A DNA stretch of 64,000 nucleotides from JAJFKB01 sp965230515 (GTDB taxonomy: Bacteria > Pseudomonadota > Gammaproteobacteria > Pseudomonadales > IMCC2047): assembly GCA_965230515.1 (NCBI GenBank), contig OZ246007.1, forward strand, positions 2,046,001-2,110,000. The letters run 5' to 3'. The number at the start of each line of letters is the position of its first letter. Position 1 is the first letter of the stretch. Under the pieces are notes generated by a model, which made no database searches, had not been told where the DNA came from, and worked only from the letters and a program-made list of their open reading frames with translations. The translations under genes were made by a program, and so were the position numbers. Positions 63,999-64,000 of this stretch are shown here, in pieces.

Positions 63999-64000
63999 TC

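Noticed and set aside
61360..64000. Replication origin
   Set aside because: gyrB suggests oriC is near, but no cluster of DnaA boxes was seen; the origin should be right of the window.

Overview
The window is chromosomal DNA of a Gram-negative gammaproteobacterium. The right half (35.6 to 64 kb) has the gene order found next to the replication origin in Pseudomonas and relatives: gyrB, gmhB, glyS, glyQ, lipid A acyltransferase, trkA, rsmB, fmt, def, a LysM protein, dprA, tsaC, hemF and aroE. A complete leucine-degradation operon, a TonB-dependent receptor and an octaheme cytochrome suggest a respiring, probably aquatic member of the Pseudomonadales/Cellvibrionales area. That placement is an inference from gene content and synteny.

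Region 1 (1-2.6 kb) is the end of a quinohemoprotein amine dehydrogenase maturation operon: ABC exporter (qhpF, cut by the window edge), subtilisin-like leader protease (qhpE) and flavin monooxygenase (qhpG). Region 2 (2.7-5 kb) holds a PhnA-type zinc-ribbon protein, two unknown envelope proteins and an ACP phosphodiesterase. Region 3 (5-14.2 kb) is a minus-strand leucine/isovalerate operon, liuR-liuA-liuB-liuC-liuD-liuE, followed by acetoacetyl-CoA synthetase. A 16-bp perfect palindrome fills the spacer of its promoter. Region 4 (14.3-21.4 kb) carries oligopeptidase A, a gamma-carbonic-anhydrase-like protein, an SDR-fold protein that lacks catalytic Ser and Tyr, YjbQ, a UbiB-family kinase and an octaheme cytochrome of the Otr family.

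Region 5 (21.4-34.1 kb) is an accessory island that looks richer in A+T than its surroundings. It starts with a ParD-like antitoxin and a RelE/ParE toxin that has lost its C-terminus, and ends with a broken tyrosine recombinase. Between them lies a DNA phosphorothioation locus of the Ssp type: a cysteine desulfurase (SspA-like) divergent from DUF4007 (SspB-like), a large P-loop ATPase (SspC-like) and a PAPS-reductase-like sulfur transferase (SspD-like). No SspE-type DUF262 effector follows. Instead there is a GIY-YIG-like protein, a DGQHR (DndB-like) protein, a 75-aa helical protein and an 810-aa GHKL ATPase, with a perfect 14-bp inverted repeat before the last two. This mixed Ssp/Dnd-like arrangement is the best candidate in the window for an uncharacterised defence module.

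Region 6 (34.2-48.6 kb) returns to core genes: an SDR, a zinc-ribbon membrane protein, thiamine-binding protein, aroE, hemF, tsaC, purE, bactofilin, dprA, LysM protein, def, fmt, rsmB, trkA and trkH. Region 7 (48.7-56.6 kb) holds an EamA transporter and a 2-hydroxyacid oxidation cluster: FAD dehydrogenase, FMN oxidase, an Nramp-fold transporter without the metal-site residues, a MarR regulator with repeated TAATTAGTTG-type sites, and a TonB-dependent receptor. Region 8 (56.7-64 kb) has the lipid A acyltransferase, glyQS, gmhB and gyrB. I saw no tRNA, rRNA or CRISPR.
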